Assembly (NCBI GenBank): GCA_030681145.1
Contig: JAUXXK010000294.1
Span: 1-7,509 of the forward strand
Reading direction: 5' to 3'
Length of the DNA: 7,509 bases
DNA from: Methanobacteriaceae archaeon
GTDB taxonomy: Archaea > Methanobacteriota > Methanobacteria > Methanobacteriales > Methanobacteriaceae
In this document: one piece after another, positions 4,846 through 7,509 of the stretch
Position numbering within the stretch: position 1 is the first letter of the stretch
How the letters are laid out: each line of letters opens with the position of its first letter
Notes under the pieces: model-generated
What the model saw: only the letters and a program-made list of their open reading frames with translations
Told to the model about the DNA's origin: nothing
Databases searched by the model: none
Position numbers and translations under genes: made by a program

Positions 4846-6504
4846 TTAATCCATGATTTTTTTTATTATATCCACAAACTGAAATTTTGATACATCAAAA
4901 AGACCCTGATCACTAATTTTAAGTTGGGGAATAACCAGAAGGGATAGGAAAGACATTGCCATAAATGGAGATTCTAAAGCACAACCCATTTTCCTAGCCA
5001 ACGAATGTATTTCTTTCAGCTTTAAAGAAAGTTTTTGAGCATTTTCAGCCGCCATAAGGCCAGCGACAGGAAGTTTTAAAGATATTTCTTCATCTCGGGA
5101 CACAGCAACCAAGCCCCCCTGATTTTTTATGAGAATATTGACTGCCCGAGCCATATAATCATTATTAGTACCCACTACAATTATATTATGGGAATCATGA
5201 GCCACACTGGAAGCAAATGCCCCTTCTTTAAACCCAAAACCTCGGACAAAACCATGGGAAATATTACCCCTACTCATTTTACCATTTTCTTTTTTTAGAT
5301 GTTCTCCTTTCCCATATCTTTCTACTACCGAAATTTTTAGAACATCCTCTTTCACATTGGCATTAATTTGGCCACCATTTATTTGTAGTACTGCTTCCGA
5401 CTCAGAGGTTATAAGTTGACCATCTAAAACATCCATCACCCTAACAAGGGCTCTATTTCCTAATACATTAATACTAAAATCTGAAGATAATAGTTTATCC
5501 AGTACAATACTATTCCCTATATATATACTATCTGCAGTAAAAAGTGCATTATCTCCTTCGGCCACCATTTTACCATTTATAAAAACCTTATTAACATTAA
5601 AAGTTTCCAGATTATCCACAATTATAAAATCAGCATTTCGACCTGGACTTATTGCACCCATATTTAGGGAATAATGTTCAGCAGGGTTAATAGTTGCCAT
5701 TTTTATTGCTTTAATAGGATTCATACCCCATTTAATTGCTTTTTTAATAATATAATCCATATGTCCTTTTAAAAGATCTTCAGGATGTTTATCATCAGAT
5801 ACTAAAAATTCTCCACCTGCATTAATAAGGTCCTTTAAATTTTTAGCAGAAGAACCTTCTCTAACCATGATTTTCATACCCATTTGATTTTTTTCCAAAG
5901 CCTCTTCCAGAGAAACACACTCATGATCATTAGAAATACCCGCCCCCACATATTTACAGAGTTCAACTCCAGTTAAAAGAGGTGCATGGCCAACCACTGG
6001 TTTTTTGTGTGATTTGGCACTTGATATTTTAGTCATTTCTTGAGAATCATTATTAATAACCCCCGGATAACTCATCTTTTCCCCCAGAGCTACTATTTCC
6101 TCTTTTTCCATCAATAAATCGATTTTTTCCGAGTCTATAGTTGCCCCCGAAGTTTCAAAGGGAGTAGCAGGAACACAAGATGGTGCAGAGAAAAAAATAT
6201 GCATAGGAACTTTTTCAGCATCTTTTAACATATAATTTATACCATCAATTCCCATAACATTGGATATTTCGTGGGGATCTGCTACTACTGCAGTTGTGCC
6301 ATGTGGAACCACTGCTTTGGCAAAAAAAGAAGGGGTGAGCATGGAACTCTCAATGTGGATATGTGCATCAATTAATCCAGGTACAATAACTCCTTGAAAA
6401 TCTCCTTTAATCTTTTTAACACAATTTATAAGACCATTTTCTACTTGAATTTCTGCAGGATATACCTCTTCTGTGAATACATTTAAAATATTTCCCCGGA
6501 TCAT
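4846..6504 (-). CDS. ade: Adenine deaminase
   Basis: Metal-dependent amidohydrolase that converts adenine to hypoxanthine and ammonia in purine salvage; cytoplasmic. Counting from the ATG at 6504 it has 552 residues, normal for the family. The N-terminal domain carries the metal-site motifs: HIH (His48, His50) in PGLIDAHIHIESSM, DPHEISNV near 76-83, Glu142 in ALGEKM, His173 in GHAPLLTG, His194 in SNDHECVS, and Asp237 in VSDDKHPEDLLKGH. PGRNADFIIVD (287-297) closes the amidohydrolase part. The C-terminal adenine-deaminase domain follows, with GFVRGFGFKEGAFASSVAHDSHNIIVVGTN-like motifs between about 418 and 447. The frame can be extended to a GTG at 6513, but that codon lies inside GGGTG, the ribosome binding site six bases before the ATG at 6504, and MIRGNIL is the usual family start. 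It is convergent with DUF447 and lies 100 bases from the codirectional TIGR00300 gene, probably with its own promoter. Confidence 0.96.
   Translation of the reverse strand: MIRGNILNVFTEEVYPAEIQVENGLINCVKKIKGDFQGVIVPGLIDAHIHIESSMLTPSFFAKAVVPHGTTAVVADPHEISNVMGIDGINYMLKDAEKVPMHIFFSAPSCVPATPFETSGATIDSEKIDLLMEKEEIVALGEKMSYPGVINNDSQEMTKISSAKSHKKPVVGHAPLLTGVELCKYVGAGISNDHECVSLEEALEKNQMGMKIMVREGSSAKNLKDLINAGGEFLVSDDKHPEDLLKGHMDYIIKKAIKWGMNPIKAIKMATINPAEHYSLNMGAISPGRNADFIIVDNLETFNVNKVFINGKMVAEGDNALFTADSIYIGNSIVLDKLLSSDFSINVLGNRALVRVMDVLDGQLITSESEAVLQINGGQINANVKEDVLKISVVERYGKGEHLKKENGKMSRGNISHGFVRGFGFKEGAFASSVAHDSHNIIVVGTNNDYMARAVNILIKNQGGLVAVSRDEEISLKLPVAGLMAAENAQKLSLKLKEIHSLARKMGCALESPFMAMSFLSLLVIPQLKISDQGLFDVSKFQFVDIIKKIMD
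4857..4864 (+). terminator. T8 tract, probable terminator of the DUF447 gene
   Basis: Eight T residues begin 12 bases after the DUF447 stop, inside the last codons of the opposing adenine deaminase gene, where they read as lysine codons. T tracts like this are the main intrinsic termination signal in archaea. Confidence 0.5.
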
Positions 6505-6510
6505 TTTAAA

Positions 6511-6515
6511 CACCC
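6511..6515 (-). promoter_or_regulatory. Ribosome binding site deciding the adenine deaminase start
   Basis: GGGTG on the minus strand, within AAGGGTG, is six bases upstream of the ATG at 6504. It overlaps the upstream in-frame GTG (6513), which therefore is unlikely to be the start. Confidence 0.6.
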
Positions 6516-6545
6516 TTAAATATGGTTTATGGAATAAAAAAAGAG

Positions 6546-6556
6546 TAAATAAATAA
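6546..6556 (-). promoter_or_regulatory. Candidate TATA box of the adenine deaminase gene
   Basis: TTATTTATTTA on the minus strand would place transcription start near 6525, about 20 bases before the ATG and upstream of the GGGTG site. The gap is AT-rich, so this assignment is tentative. Confidence 0.3.
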
Positions 6557-6564
6557 TTAATTAC

Positions 6565-6577
6565 AAAAATGAAAAAA
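6565..6577 (-). terminator. T-tract 3' of the TIGR00300 gene
   Basis: On the minus strand T6 and T5 runs follow the stop codon by about 28-40 bases, as expected for archaeal termination. A further T7 run matches 6536-6542. If used, adenine deaminase is not simply read through from the upstream gene. Confidence 0.4.
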
Positions 6578-6604
6578 TTAAGAACTTAAAATTGTTTTTT
6601 GGCG

Positions 6605-7509
6605 TTATTTATTTTCGAGAGATTTAAGTTCATCATGCAATATTGGTAAAAAAGCTCCAACGTCTGTTACGATACTTAATACCTGTGCACTTCCCCTATC
6701 AGAAAGTTTAGTGACTGTGGCAGGATTAATATCAACACATATGCTCTTTACTCGTGAAGGCAATATATTGCCCATGGCAATAGAATGTAACATGGTAGAA
6801 ATCATTATAACCATATCCACATTCTGTGCGTAAATTCTCATAGCATCTTGGGCCTCAATTACATCAGTTATAACATCGGGTAAAGGCCCATCATCACGAA
6901 TAGAACCTGCAAGAACAAATGGGATATTTTTCTTTATACATTCATACATGATACCTTTTTTAAGGATTCCCTCATCAACCGCGTCTTTGATAGATCCCGC
7001 CTTGTTAATTTCATTAATGGCATTGATATGATGACGGTGTCCACGGGCCACAGCCTCCCCACTATGAGTACAGATTCCAAGTGATGTACCATAAAGTGCA
7101 CTTTCAATATCATGAGTTGCTAAAGCATTTCCTCCAAATATGACATCGATATATTCTTCCCTAATCATTTGGGCAACCAGTGGAGCAGAACCAGTATGTA
7201 CAATAGCCGGACCCCCCACAATAGCTATTTTTCCACCTTTTTCTTTAATTTCCTTAATTTCTAAGGCGATTTTTTTAATAAGTGACATTAATGGTTTTTC
7301 AGAAGACACATCACTAGCCATGAACTCAAATACACCTTGTTTACCCCGAGGTCTCTGGGGAGGTGTTACCTTAATACCCTCGTGGCCAACCACTACCAAA
7401 TCACCTTTTTCTATACGCCCTATAGGTTTACAGCACGCTTTTTTGTCTCTGGGTTCCACAATGACCATACAATCCATTTCGATTTCTTCCACTTCAATCC
7501 ATTCAGATT
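6605..7509 (-). CDS. TIGR00300 / LOR-SDH family protein, probable ornithine cyclodeaminase (partial)
   Basis: The frame is open to the window edge, so this is the C-terminal 300 or so residues of a protein usually about 400 long. A GTG at 7492 could be read as a start, but the codons before it (SEWIEV) continue the family sequence and the real start lies outside. The family holds archaeal proteins and the C-terminal part of cyanobacterial ArgZ/AgrE; members are reported to turn ornithine into proline and ammonia, and annotation databases link them to a nickel-pincer nucleotide cofactor. Counting from that GTG, KGDLVVVGHEGIKVTPP (29-45) ends the LOR/SDH region. A nucleotide-fold segment follows: IVGGPAIVHTGSAP (91-104), IFGGNALATHDIE (118-130), GHRHHINAINEI (151-162), AGSIRDDGPLPDVITD (195-210) and SDRGSAQVLSIVTDVGAFL (264-282). 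All look intact. It is codirectional with adenine deaminase. Family sure, reaction by homology. Confidence 0.85.
   Translation of the reverse strand, partial: SEWIEVEEIEMDCMVIVEPRDKKACCKPIGRIEKGDLVVVGHEGIKVTPPQRPRGKQGVFEFMASDVSSEKPLMSLIKKIALEIKEIKEKGGKIAIVGGPAIVHTGSAPLVAQMIREEYIDVIFGGNALATHDIESALYGTSLGICTHSGEAVARGHRHHINAINEINKAGSIKDAVDEGILKKGIMYECIKKNIPFVLAGSIRDDGPLPDVITDVIEAQDAMRIYAQNVDMVIMISTMLHSIAMGNILPSRVKSICVDINPATVTKLSDRGSAQVLSIVTDVGAFLPILHDELKSLENK

Noticed and set aside
1..7509. CRISPR array, insertion sequence, tRNA or phage genes
   Set aside because: No regularly spaced repeats, terminal inverted repeats, transposase or integrase motifs, or tRNA-like sequence were seen; the genes are ordinary archaeal housekeeping and metabolic ones.

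Overview
The window looks like a piece of a methanogenic archaeal chromosome, most likely from the Methanobacteriales (Methanobacterium-like). It is very AT-rich, especially between genes. The gene content is archaeal: a short-form Nog1 GTPase, a stand-alone ThiN-type thiamine-phosphate synthase, a DUF447 protein and a TIGR00300/LOR-SDH family protein. Control signals are archaeal too: TATA-like boxes about 25 bases upstream of putative starts, GGAGG/GGTG-type ribosome binding sites, and T-tract 3' ends. The genus is an inference from gene content and composition, not proven.

Layout. Bases 1-135 are the 3' end of an unrecognised gene, possibly a methyltransferase. After a 348-base AT-rich gap comes a two-gene plus-strand unit: the ribosome-assembly GTPase Nog1 (484-1464) and a small heat-shock protein of the Hsp20 family (best start 1457), which overlap by 8 bases. 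This unit converges on a minus-strand SIS-domain phosphosugar isomerase/deglycase-like gene (2183-3187); an AT-rich inverted repeat that could terminate both directions lies between them. The SIS gene has a clear ribosome binding site and a 7+7 base palindrome just downstream of a TATA box, so it looks individually regulated. Next on the minus strand is a single-domain ThiN protein (3460-4023), probably made from a leaderless mRNA. It is divergent from a plus-strand DUF447 gene (4164-4844), whose stop lies one base from the stop of the convergent adenine deaminase gene (4846-6504, minus). The window ends inside a TIGR00300-family gene (6605 to beyond 7509, minus), whose family is linked to ornithine cyclodeaminase activity.

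How the genes relate. This is mostly housekeeping and metabolism rather than an accessory island: ribosome assembly and protein quality control (Nog1, Hsp20), sugar-phosphate metabolism (SIS), cofactor metabolism (ThiN, possibly flavin-binding DUF447), and two ammonia-releasing activities in purine salvage (adenine deaminase) and amino-acid metabolism (ornithine to proline). No mobile element, CRISPR array, tRNA or rRNA was seen, and no convincing new multigene system. The points most worth checking are the Nog1-Hsp20 coupling, the substrate and operator of the SIS protein, and the one-base convergent junction where a T8 tract lies inside the opposing gene.
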